Below are positions 35,480 through 43,098 of a stretch of 64,000 nt of DNA, piece by piece (positions within the stretch are counted from its first letter, which is position 1; every line of letters begins with the position of its first letter). Position numbers and translations under genes: made by a program. This DNA is from Clostridiales bacterium (GTDB lineage Bacteria > Bacillota > Clostridia > Lachnospirales > Lachnospiraceae), in NCBI GenBank assembly GCA_018366495.1, contig JAGZHZ010000004.1, positions 62,001 through 126,000 on the forward strand, given 5' to 3'. Below the pieces are notes generated by a model, which was given only the letters and a program-made list of their open reading frames with translations, did no database searches and was not told the origin of the DNA.

Positions 35480-35848
35480 TTATTCTGCAACGTGTTCCAG
35501 TCCTTGATTCAAAATAGTGATGACATGATCGTCTGCCAGAGAATAGAAAATTGTTTTTCCTTCCCGGCGGAATTTGACGAGATGACTTTGTTTTAAGACG
35601 CGGAGCTGATGAGATACGGCGCTCTGAGTCAATGAGAGCAGATTGGCAAGGTCGCCGACACACATTTCACTCTCCAAAAGTGTCATTAAAATTTTAATTC
35701 TTGTAGAATCACCGAAAACTTTGAATAATTCAGACAGGTCAAAAAGTTCTTCTTCTGTGGGGAGTTTATTCGTAATCGATTCAATCAGTTTTTCATCCGC
35801 ATGAAGATAAAAGGGCGGTGCAGTTATTTTTTGAGATTCGTCCGACAT
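35480..35848 (-). CDS. ArsR/SmtB-family metal-sensing repressor
   Basis: 122-residue winged-helix regulator of the ArsR/SmtB family. The DNA-recognition segment is LTQSAVSHQLRVLKQSHLV, followed by the wing RREGKTIFYSLAD. The last helix reads DDHVITILNQGLEHVAE and carries the D-x-H-x10-H-x2-E pattern of zinc-type (alpha-5) sensing sites as in SmtB/CzrA. A single Cys in the CVGDL segment falls short of the CVC arsenic site. Zinc or cobalt sensing is therefore inferred. No metal transporter is adjacent. AAAGGAGGG precedes the ATG, and an extended -10 TGATATAAT lies on the minus strand at 35881-35873. Confidence 0.87.
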   Translation of the reverse strand: MSDESQKITAPPFYLHADEKLIESITNKLPTEEELFDLSELFKVFGDSTRIKILMTLLESEMCVGDLANLLSLTQSAVSHQLRVLKQSHLVKFRREGKTIFYSLADDHVITILNQGLEHVAE

Positions 35849-35917
35849 AGGAATCCCTCCTTTCTCTGCTCTATTATATCACAATACAAAATTTTGACGA
35901 TTTCCTGATGGAAAAAA

Positions 35918-35946
35918 TTGAATAACATTCTGTTTTGGGGTATACT
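35918..35946 (+). promoter_or_regulatory. Promoter of the zinc-ribbon cluster
   Basis: TTGAAT (35918-35923), 17-bp spacer, TATACT (35941-35946). Expected transcript start near 35953, leaving a leader of about 120 bases before the ATG at 36072. Confidence 0.65.
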
Positions 35947-36071
35947 TAAAAAAAGAGTGGGAAATTTAAAGAAAAAAATGGGAAGGTGATTTCTGATTTT
36001 GAGGAAAATAGAAAATTTTGTGAAAAATCAGAGAGAACAATGTAGTATCAGATTAATAAGGAGGAAAAAAT

Positions 36072-36635
36072 ATGGATTTTTTTGAAAAGTTAAACAACCT
36101 TTTGACAGAAGCCGGAAAGGAAGCAGAGCAGAGAGTAAAAGAAGTATCTGACAGTATGAGACTGAACAGCACAATAAGGGAAGAAAAGACTGCTGTGAAA
36201 GAATACATGGAGCGGATCGGGCGTCTGTATTATGAAGAACAAAAAGGGGAAGGAACGGGTCTTTACAAAGAACTGTTCGACAGAGTTCATAAATCTCAGG
36301 AAGCGATCCGCAAAGCTCAGAAGGAACTGGAAGAACAGAGAAAGAAGACGACGTGCCAGTGCTGCGGGGCACCGCTTCGCAAAGAAGATCTGTTTTGCAG
36401 CAGATGCGGAACTCCAAGAGAGATGGAAAGTGACGATTATGAAGAGACAAAAGAGACGCTGAAAGAAGAACAGTCTGAGAACATGACGGAAGAACCAGCG
36501 CAGGGAGACGGAAAGACGGAAGAGCCGTCACAACAGAAGACAGGCGCAAAGACAGAGCAGGAAGTGGAAACTTTCCATGAAACGCAGGAGAACTTCGGGG
36601 AAATGAAGGAAGAAACAAATACAGAAGAAAGATAA
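36072..36635 (+). CDS. Coiled-coil zinc-ribbon protein with acidic tail (paralogue 1)
   Basis: 187-residue cytosolic protein without signal peptide. Residues 1-92 are helical and charged (MDFFEKLNNLLTEAGKEAEQ start, heptad-like Leu/Ile spacing). A zinc ribbon follows with C95-x2-C98 (CQCCG) and C109-x2-C112 (FCSRCG). The tail (115-187) is rich in Glu, Thr and Gln and probably disordered. AAGGAGG precedes the ATG. It shares its layout and several residues with the next gene (FF/FLDKL.N, Q+VKxVSxxxxLNSxI, EYM+xxGxLYY), so the two arose by duplication. No enzymatic motif is visible. The family is unknown to me beyond the zinc ribbon; a scaffold or regulator is a guess. Confidence 0.72.
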   Translation: MDFFEKLNNLLTEAGKEAEQRVKEVSDSMRLNSTIREEKTAVKEYMERIGRLYYEEQKGEGTGLYKELFDRVHKSQEAIRKAQKELEEQRKKTTCQCCGAPLRKEDLFCSRCGTPREMESDDYEETKETLKEEQSENMTEEPAQGDGKTEEPSQQKTGAKTEQEVETFHETQENFGEMKEETNTEER

Positions 36636-36706
36636 GGAATAGAAAATTCTGCAAAAAAATAATATGTATAGGATAAAAGAATTTAAGATTTTATGGGAGG
36701 AACATT

Positions 36707-37321
36707 ATGGGATTTTTAGATAAGTTGACAAATACAATCAGTTCTACAGGAAAAGGAGTAGAACAGAAGGCGAAAAAGGTATCTGGAACAGTAAAATTAA
36801 ACAGCCAAATCAAGGAACTGAGCGAATGTATTCAGGAATACATGAGACAGGTCGGTGAATTATATTATAAAAAACAGGAAGGTATCTCGGATGATCCAGA
36901 TATACAGGAACTGTTTGAAAAGATCCGAAACAGTGAGGCAGAGATTGCTGAGGCAGAAAAACAGATTGATACGTTAAAGGGAATCTGCAGATGTAAAAAC
37001 TGCGGAGCGGAGATGCGCATAACAGATAACTTCTGCATGATGTGCGGAACAAAACGGGAAGACGATTCTCAGATGCTCGAACAGACGACAGTGGATTCTG
37101 AGGCAGTTGTCACAGATATTTTTGAAGAAGACGCAGCAGAGGAAGAAGAGACAGCAGAGGAAGAGCAGACAGCGGAAGAACAGCCGAAAGATGAGACGGC
37201 AGAAGAAAGAGAAGAGATAAAAGAGCAGACGGCGGATGCAGGAGTAAAGGAAGATGGAGAGGACAGTCAGGCATCTGAAAAAGAAGAAGAAGGAATTGAT
37301 CCGTCTGAATTTGAGATCTAA
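36707..37321 (+). CDS. Coiled-coil zinc-ribbon protein with acidic tail (paralogue 2)
   Basis: 204-residue paralogue of the preceding gene: helical N-terminal part (1-93), zinc ribbon with C96-x2-C99 (CKNCG) and C110-x2-C113 (CMMCG), then a long, extremely acidic tail (115-204, repeated EEE/TAEE units). The conserved N-terminal block LNSQIKEL...EYMRQVGELYYKKQ matches paralogue 1, which implies a shared binding partner. GGGAGG lies 8 bp before the ATG, and the gene starts 71 bp after the previous one. No membrane segment. Function unknown. Confidence 0.72.
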   Translation: MGFLDKLTNTISSTGKGVEQKAKKVSGTVKLNSQIKELSECIQEYMRQVGELYYKKQEGISDDPDIQELFEKIRNSEAEIAEAEKQIDTLKGICRCKNCGAEMRITDNFCMMCGTKREDDSQMLEQTTVDSEAVVTDIFEEDAAEEEETAEEEQTAEEQPKDETAEEREEIKEQTADAGVKEDGEDSQASEKEEEGIDPSEFEI

Positions 37322-37413
37322 TAAATTCTGACTGTCACACATAAGATAAGGAAGTGATGACAGGATGTTTTTTCTGATGAACTGGTCAGAAGGTAAAAGC
37401 AGGAAAGGAATGT

Positions 37414-37680
37414 ATGTGCATGGCAAAAAATAAAAAAATGTGCAGTTACTGCGGCAGTCAGCTTCAGGCAGATGCCAAATTTTGCAGACATTGCGGAAGA
37501 CCGTGTGAGGAAGTACAGGAACAAGAAGAGAAAGAGGAAGAGGAAGTCAGATACTGTGCATACTGCGGCAGAAAGACGGGAAGCTGTATACAATATTGTG
37601 TTTACTGCGGTACAAAGCTGCCGGAAAACGCACTTTACTGTCCAAAATGCGGCGAGAGGATAAAAACGTGTCAGGAATAA
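37414..37680 (+). CDS. Small multi-zinc-ribbon protein
   Basis: 88-residue protein made almost entirely of CxxC knuckles: CSYCG, CRHCG, CAYCG, CVYCG, CPKCG and a final Cys, enough for two complete zinc ribbons plus a half. A short acidic linker (EVQEQEEKEEEE) separates the first ribbon from the rest. The frame has ATG at 37414 and 37420; AGGAAAGGA upstream suits either. It lies between paralogue 2 and the gene at 37732 on the same strand. No nucleic-acid-binding basic patch is obvious, so protein binding is as likely as DNA or RNA binding. Confidence 0.68.
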   Translation: MCMAKNKKMCSYCGSQLQADAKFCRHCGRPCEEVQEQEEKEEEEVRYCAYCGRKTGSCIQYCVYCGTKLPENALYCPKCGERIKTCQE

Positions 37681-37731
37681 TCTACCCGTTTTTATCATAG
37701 GATGAGGTAAAAAGAAACAGCAGGTATCTAT

Positions 37732-38814
37732 ATGACTGACTATTCTCGTTTTATCGCCTACATATACGAATATGTAAATGGAATAAAACAATATAATGCA
37801 GGATTTACAAAAGTGGAGGTTCGCAATGGAATCTGTAAGCTTCAGCTCATGATAAAAAACACGGGCCGTGAAACGAAAGTAAAAGTTTACGGTCTGGTGC
37901 GCGAAGGCGGATGGCTGCTCGGCATTTTGCTGGGAGAAGGACAGACGCAGAGACAGAGGCTGGATTTAAGAATGATGACAGATTCAGAAAAAATCGGAGG
38001 TACCGACTATCCATTCCGAAAAATCACGGGGCTTTTTATTCAAGGGGCGGAAGGGCGCACATATGCAACTGCCTGGGATGAAGAGCCCATTTTTTTAGAC
38101 AAATTTGTCACAGAACTGCCTGAAAAAAAGAGTGAGGTACAGGCTCTGGAGATGGAAGCGGAAGAAAGAGAGGAAGAGATAGCGGAAGAAAGAGAAGACA
38201 GTGTTTCGGAGAAGATGCGCGAAGAGCGTGAAGCCGAAAAACCGGATGATGAAACGCAGGAAGAAAAACAAGAGGAAGTCATAAAAGAAAAAATAGAAGA
38301 GACGAAAGATGAGCTGCTGCATTCGGAAAATCTTCAAGAGCAGACAGAAGAAGAGAACAGGGACAAAAAGAAAATGGAGTTACAACAGGAAATACAAAGT
38401 GAGGCGGAGGAAGGGACATCAAGTGAAGCAGACAATGTGACGGATGAAGAAAAACGTCCAAAAAGCAAGGAGGAGAGGTGGAATGCCATTGCCGCTTCTT
38501 TTCCGAGAACCGATCCGTTTTCAGATGGGGAGATCACAGAATGTGTACAGATTTCTCCGAAAGATCTGATGCTGATATGTCAGGAGGAATGGCGGCTTGG
38601 CAGAAATAGTTTTCTGCTGCATGGATATTATAATTATCGCCATCTGATTCTGGGAAGGGCAAAAGACGGCAGATGGATTCTAGGTATACCAGGTGTGTAC
38701 GAGAGACAGGAACACTTTGTGGCAAGCCGGTTTGGCTTTGCCGGATTCAAGCCGGCAAAATCAAACCGAACGGAGGAAAAACCGTTTGGATACTGGTGCA
38801 GAGTTCTGCTGTAA
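37732..38814 (+). CDS. Two-domain protein with long acidic coiled linker (DUF6128-like)
   Basis: 360-residue protein. The N-terminal domain (1-118) is compact and beta-rich (VEVRNGICKLQLMIKN, VKVYGLVREGGWLLG). A linker of about 125 residues (120-245) is nearly all Glu, Lys, Arg and Gln and should be a single charged helix or coiled coil. The C-terminal domain (250-360) contains NSFLLHGYYNYRHLILGR and GIPGVYERQEHFVASRFGF, which I associate from memory with a Lachnospiraceae family called DUF6128. No signal peptide. The ribosome site is weak (AGCAGG). It ends the zinc-ribbon cluster; only 7 bp separate its stop from the convergent nrdG. Role unknown. Confidence 0.68.
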   Translation: MTDYSRFIAYIYEYVNGIKQYNAGFTKVEVRNGICKLQLMIKNTGRETKVKVYGLVREGGWLLGILLGEGQTQRQRLDLRMMTDSEKIGGTDYPFRKITGLFIQGAEGRTYATAWDEEPIFLDKFVTELPEKKSEVQALEMEAEEREEEIAEEREDSVSEKMREEREAEKPDDETQEEKQEEVIKEKIEETKDELLHSENLQEQTEEENRDKKKMELQQEIQSEAEEGTSSEADNVTDEEKRPKSKEERWNAIAASFPRTDPFSDGEITECVQISPKDLMLICQEEWRLGRNSFLLHGYYNYRHLILGRAKDGRWILGIPGVYERQEHFVASRFGFAGFKPAKSNRTEEKPFGYWCRVLL

Positions 38815-38821
38815 AGAAGTC

Positions 38822-39517
38822 TCAGTCGACTCCGCGCAGCTGTGCATGAGGAATTTTTTTGCGGACGATAGAGAGATATCGGTGCAGTTCCTCCGATGTA
38901 CAGCTGTGAAACCCAGGAAGCAAAACGCCGTCAGAATCTTTGTATGACTGGAGAAAATACTGGCTGCATCCTAAGATCCAGTCGGAGATCGAAAAGAAAT
39001 CTTTTTCTGTGTGCAGCTCCTGGACGACGGTTGTGCGAAATTCATATGGAATGGCGCAGTGCAGAAGAAAATCAACGGATTCCTCCACCGACTCGATGGA
39101 GACGGATGGGCATCCGCAGACAATGGGATACCGTTCTTTGCTGGATTTGATATCCATCGCAACGTAGTCAATCAAATGGGACTCCACGAGCGATTTTACA
39201 ACTTCAGGGCGGGAGCCGTTTGTATCGAGCTTGACAAGATAACCCATTGATTTCAGCCTTGCGGCGAGATCTTTAAGATCAGGGGAGAGCGTCGGCTCTC
39301 CTCCGCTGATACATACACCTTCCAGAATACCATGGCGTTTTTTCAGGAAAGAAAAAATTTCATCGAGAGATAAGACAGGTTCCTGATCGGGTGCGAGAAC
39401 AAGAGCGCTGTTCTGACAAAAAGGACAGCGGAAATTGCAGTGCCCCAAAAAAAGAACAGCTCCCGTATGTCCTGGATAATCCAGCAGAGTTAGTTTGTTA
39501 AAACCGTGTATTTTCAT
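38822..39517 (-). CDS. nrdG: Anaerobic ribonucleotide reductase activating protein, radical SAM
   Basis: 231-residue radical SAM activase of the longer NrdG type found in anaerobes. It uses a 4Fe-4S cluster and S-adenosylmethionine to create the glycyl radical on the class III reductase NrdD. The cluster motif CNFRCPFC is present near the start, followed by GGEPTL (SAM binding) and DTNGSRPEV. The opening GFNKLTLLDYPGHTGAVLF is typical. The frame has three possible ATG codons. The first two (39547, 39541) fall inside a leader hairpin and 39517 gives the family length, so it is preferred, although its ribosome site (GAGTGA) is weak. nrdD is not in the window. Confidence 0.85.
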   Translation of the reverse strand: MKIHGFNKLTLLDYPGHTGAVLFLGHCNFRCPFCQNSALVLAPDQEPVLSLDEIFSFLKKRHGILEGVCISGGEPTLSPDLKDLAARLKSMGYLVKLDTNGSRPEVVKSLVESHLIDYVAMDIKSSKERYPIVCGCPSVSIESVEESVDFLLHCAIPYEFRTTVVQELHTEKDFFSISDWILGCSQYFLQSYKDSDGVLLPGFHSCTSEELHRYLSIVRKKIPHAQLRGVD

Positions 39518-39528
39518 AAATTCACTCA

Positions 39529-39567
39529 GGCGCTGCTCCATTTGCATAAAAAAACGGAAGCAGCGCC
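39529..39567 (-). promoter_or_regulatory. Leader hairpin of nrdG
   Basis: GGCGCTGCT (39529-39537) and AGCAGCGCC (39559-39567) form a 9-bp stem in the minus-strand transcript, directly before the chosen start. The loop contains a T7 run and two upstream ATG codons. Confidence 0.45.
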
Positions 39568-39813
39568 GTTTCTCCTTTCTGGTACAGGAAATAAAACATT
39601 TTCTTTTTTATTCTTTTCTGTTAGTATATATCATGGCAGACAATAGAGCAACATGGAGTCTGTGGAAAACGGAGAACTCTATTTCGCATTTTGAAAATGT
39701 GGCTGCCGCAATCCCATTGGATTTAGACAATGGAAAATTCACTTGCGCAAATACATGATAAAATAAAAAAATAAGCAAAATTGGAATAGAAACAAGGAAA
39801 AAAGGAATAGAAA

Positions 39814-40320
39814 ATGACAACAGAAGAAAAATATATGAAACAGGCAATCCATCAGGCAAAAAAAGCATACGCTCTCGATGAAGTTCCGATTGGATGTGTG
39901 ATTGTATATGAGGGGAAGGTCATTGCCCGCGGATATAACAGAAGAAATACGGATAAAAATACATTGTCTCACGCAGAGATCATTGCAATCAGAAAAGCGA
40001 GCAAAAAACTGGGGGACTGGAGGCTGGAAGGCTGTACGATGTACATTACGCTGGAACCATGCCCGATGTGTGCCGGAGCGATTGTACAGGCCAGAGTCAC
40101 AGAAGTTGTGGTGGGCAGCATGAATCCGAAGGCAGGATGCGCCGGATCTGTTTTAAATTTGCTGGAGATGGAAGGATTCAACCATCAGGTGAAAGTGACG
40201 AGAGGAGTATGTCAGGAAGAGTGTAGCCAAATGCTGACAAATTTCTTTAAGGAACTGAGAGAAAAAAAGAAAAAGCAGAAAAAAAATCTGGAAAAGACAG
40301 CAGAAAATGGCATGGAATAA
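39814..40320 (+). CDS. tadA: tRNA-specific adenosine deaminase
   Basis: 168-residue enzyme converting adenosine 34 of tRNA to inosine. Catalytic zinc motifs: HAEIIAI (His and Glu) and PCPMCAGAI (two Cys). The VPIGCVIVYEGKVIARGYN opening and GCAGSVLNLL segment are typical of TadA. A lysine-rich tail (about 145-168) extends past the usual end. AAGGA lies before the ATG. It lies just upstream of the SRP RNA, a common arrangement in Clostridia. Confidence 0.94.
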   Translation: MTTEEKYMKQAIHQAKKAYALDEVPIGCVIVYEGKVIARGYNRRNTDKNTLSHAEIIAIRKASKKLGDWRLEGCTMYITLEPCPMCAGAIVQARVTEVVVGSMNPKAGCAGSVLNLLEMEGFNHQVKVTRGVCQEECSQMLTNFFKELREKKKKQKKNLEKTAENGME

Positions 40321-40343
40321 AGTCAAAAATGAAAAGAATGAAG

Positions 40344-40372
40344 TTGACAAAAATAAAAAAACAGGTTATAGT
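40344..40372 (+). promoter_or_regulatory. Promoter of the SRP RNA
   Basis: TTGACA (40344-40349), 17-bp spacer, TATAGT (40367-40372), close to consensus. Confidence 0.85.
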
Positions 40373-40403
40373 TAATGTCGCATCAATTAAGATGTCATAA
40401 CAT

Positions 40404-40669
40404 TTCCGTGCAGCTGGGGAGCTAGCGGTGCCCTGTACCTGCAATCCGCTCTAGCAGGAGTGATGCTAATCCGAGGGTCTTGCATTGTGAGGCTGCCCTT
40501 TATAAGTGGCGTTGACGTCTGGGTCTTACGCAACAGGAATCTGTGAACCGTGTCAGGTCAGGAATGAAGCAGCACTAAGCAGAAGCTCTTGTGTGCCGTG
40601 AGGGTGCCTGGGCTGAGTTAACTGTAGAGGTAACGCTTGTGGTGGAGATTCAAAGTGCGGCGCACGGAT
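40404..40669 (+). ncRNA. ffs: Signal recognition particle RNA, large bacterial type
   Basis: About 266 bases, closed by CCGTGC (40406-40411) and GCACGG (40662-40667). It contains GGTGCCCTGTACCTGCAATCC near the 5' end and the helix 8 core GTCAGGTCAGGAATGAAGCAGCACTAAG (about 40552-40579). The size and the 5' Alu-like part indicate the large SRP RNA of Gram-positives. The exact 5' end may lie nearer 40380. Confidence 0.92.
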
Positions 40670-40698
40670 TAAATATAAAAATGTAGAAAAAGAGTGCG

Positions 40699-40739
40699 GC
40701 ACTGATTTTCAAAAGGAATAGAAAATCAGTGCTTTTTTT
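40699..40739 (+). terminator. Terminator of the SRP RNA
   Basis: Perfect 12-bp stem GCACTGATTTTC with its complement (40721-40732), 10-base loop, T7. Confidence 0.93.
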
Positions 40740-40771
40740 GTATATAGCGTCGATTTTTGCAGGATAATAGC

Positions 40772-40801
40772 TTGCCTTTTTTTGAGTATGGATGGTATAA
40801 T
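40772..40801 (+). promoter_or_regulatory. Promoter of the pepF-opp operon
   Basis: TTGCCT (40772-40777), 18-bp spacer, TATAAT (40796-40801) with an upstream TG extension. Confidence 0.65.
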
Positions 40802-40852
40802 AATAAATTGTAATAAATATGACTATTCACAAAGTGACAGGAGGAAGGAAAT

Positions 40853-42532
40853 TTGAAATTTCAGGACATGCCGTATAAACGTGTCGATTTTGCGGAAATT
40901 CAGAACAGATTTCAGGATCTGATGAAGGAATTTCAAAATGCGCAGAGCGGAGAAGAACAGTTTGAAATTCACAAAAAGTATTACAGCCTGACAGATGATG
41001 TGGAAACATTTTCTACTCTGGCAGAGATCCGCCATGACGGGGATACTGCGGATGCGTACTATAAAGAAGAGAATGATTACTATGATGCTTCCATGCCGGG
41101 ATATAAGGATATGGTGATCAAATATCAGAAGATGTTATTTGATTCCCCATACAGAGACTATCTGGAAGAGAAGATTGGCCATGTGGCGTTTAAGAGCATG
41201 GAGCTTGCGAACAAAGGATTTGATGAAAAGATTATCGGACTGATGCAGGAGGAAAATGCACTGACGACAAAATATTCCAACCTGCTTGCTTCAGCGCAGA
41301 TCGAGTGGGATGGTGAGGTTTTAAACCTTTCTCTGATGACGCCATATCTGCAGAGCGAGAATCAGGAGATCCGAAACCGCGCATATCAAAAGTATATTGC
41401 ATACTTTGAGAGCATCGGAGAAGAACTGGATCAGATTTACGATCAGCTTGTCAAGAACAGAACTGCACAGGCAAGAGCGCTTGGGTATAAAAATTATGTG
41501 GAATTGGGATATTATCGAATGAACCGCAACAGCTACGGTCAGGAAGAGATAGGGAAATTCCGCAGACAGGTCAAAGAAGATTTTGTACCGTTTGTAAAAA
41601 GAGTGCATGAGAGAAGAAAAAAACGTCTTGGTCTGGAAAAACTGACACATAAAGAAGAAGGCGTGTACTTCCCGCAGGGAAATCCAAAACCGGTCGGAAC
41701 ACCGGAGGAGATCTTAAAATGTGGTCAGAGAATGTATGCAGAACTGTCAGAAGAGACGAAAGAATTTATGGATTTTATGATCGAAAATGAGCTGTTTGAC
41801 GTTCTGGGAAGAAAGACAAAAAGAGGCGGCGGATATATGACATATCTCCCGAATTATCAGGCGCCGTTTGTATTTGCAAACTTTAATGGTACAAGCGGGG
41901 ATGTGGACGTGATCACTCATGAATGCGGTCACGCATTTCAGGGGTATCTTGCCGGTATGGACCCGATAAAAGAGCACAGAGATATCACAATGGAGACAGC
42001 AGAGATTCATTCGATGTCCATGGAATTTTTCACAGATCCCTGGATGGAAAACTTTTTTGGCGAACGGTATCAGGATTTCTTAAAAATGCAGCTGGAAGAT
42101 GCTATTATCTTTATTCCATACGGTACAATGGTGGATGAATTCCAGCATATTGTGTATGAAAATCCGGATATGACGCCGAAGGAGCGCCATGCGGTATGGA
42201 GAAAACTGGAAGATGAGTATCGCCCGTATCTGTCATATGAAGACTCTTTTTTTGACGAGGGGCGGATCTGGCAGAAACAGCAGCATATCTACAGATCACC
42301 ATTCTATTATATTGATTATGTGCTTGCCGAGACGTGTGCATTCCAGTACAAAATCTGGATGGACGAGGACTACAAAGAGGCATGGAACAGCTATCTGAAG
42401 CTGTGCAGACTTTCTGCGAGTGATTTTTATGGAAATATGCTCAGAGAAGTGGGACTGAAAGTACCATTTGAAGAAGGCAGCATGAAGATGATCGCAGAAA
42501 AATTAGAAGAGAAATTGTCAAAAATCGTATGA
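40853..42532 (+). CDS. M3-family oligoendopeptidase (PepF-like)
   Basis: 559-residue cytosolic zinc endopeptidase of the M3 family that cuts imported oligopeptides. The zinc site is VITHECGHAFQ (HExxH), with the third ligand in the following METAEIHSMSMEFF helix. Segments NFNGTSGDVDVITHE and YIDYVLAETCAFQYKIW are typical of the M3B oligoendopeptidase branch. The start is a TTG at 40853, chosen because GGAGGAAGG lies about 5 bp before it; no ATG fits as well. The stop overlaps the next start (ATGA at 42529). It is the first gene of an operon with a complete oligopeptide transporter. Confidence 0.92.
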   Translation: MKFQDMPYKRVDFAEIQNRFQDLMKEFQNAQSGEEQFEIHKKYYSLTDDVETFSTLAEIRHDGDTADAYYKEENDYYDASMPGYKDMVIKYQKMLFDSPYRDYLEEKIGHVAFKSMELANKGFDEKIIGLMQEENALTTKYSNLLASAQIEWDGEVLNLSLMTPYLQSENQEIRNRAYQKYIAYFESIGEELDQIYDQLVKNRTAQARALGYKNYVELGYYRMNRNSYGQEEIGKFRRQVKEDFVPFVKRVHERRKKRLGLEKLTHKEEGVYFPQGNPKPVGTPEEILKCGQRMYAELSEETKEFMDFMIENELFDVLGRKTKRGGGYMTYLPNYQAPFVFANFNGTSGDVDVITHECGHAFQGYLAGMDPIKEHRDITMETAEIHSMSMEFFTDPWMENFFGERYQDFLKMQLEDAIIFIPYGTMVDEFQHIVYENPDMTPKERHAVWRKLEDEYRPYLSYEDSFFDEGRIWQKQQHIYRSPFYYIDYVLAETCAFQYKIWMDEDYKEAWNSYLKLCRLSASDFYGNMLREVGLKVPFEEGSMKMIAEKLEEKLSKIV

Positions 42533-43098
42533 AAAAATATATCAATCAGTACCGGACAGAGACGATACGCGGAGAAAATAACAAAAAAATCCGTAACGTC
42601 ATTTATACGGGAGATTATTACAAGATAACAAAAGAAAAGACAGCCAGAAAGGTATTTTTTATCTCAGCCGTCTTTTTTATGGCGCTTCACTTTGCGGCAG
42701 GGCTTTTAAATACGCCCAGCAGCAGAGTATTCTATGTGGTACTTCCGTATGCCATTTTATTTTTCCCGGGAATCTATTTTGTGATGGGAGCCTTTACATT
42801 CAACAGGGCGCCTGAAAAGATGGAATTTCCGACATATGAGAAGTCAATTGTCCGGATTAGAAGAAGTCTCAGAGGTATGATCTGGGGGTTAGGTTATTTG
42901 ATGATCGCAGAGACTATTTTCATGGTGATCAGAATGGCTCAGAGCGGCCTGAAAGGTCACGAATGGCTGCGGGAAGGTGGATTTTTAGTAATCTGTGCAG
43001 TAAACTTTGCAATGATTATTAGAAATAAAAAAAATATAGATGGGGTGGAGTTTACGATTTTACCTTCATCTAAAATTAAAGGAGGATCAGAATTATGA
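42529..43098 (+). CDS. Small membrane protein of unknown function in the peptide operon
   Basis: 189-residue protein with about four hydrophobic segments (near 41-60, 67-88, 112-132 and 146-162) and a charged N-terminal cytoplasmic part (RTETIRGENNKKIRNVIYTGDYYKI). It overlaps the upstream peptidase gene by 4 bases (ATGA) and the downstream binding-protein gene by 4 bases (ATGA), so translation of all three is coupled. I do not recognise a family. Its fixed place between peptidase and binding protein suggests a part in peptide uptake or its control. No catalytic motif is visible. Confidence 0.7.
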   Translation: MKKYINQYRTETIRGENNKKIRNVIYTGDYYKITKEKTARKVFFISAVFFMALHFAAGLLNTPSSRVFYVVLPYAILFFPGIYFVMGAFTFNRAPEKMEFPTYEKSIVRIRRSLRGMIWGLGYLMIAETIFMVIRMAQSGLKGHEWLREGGFLVICAVNFAMIIRNKKNIDGVEFTILPSSKIKGGSEL

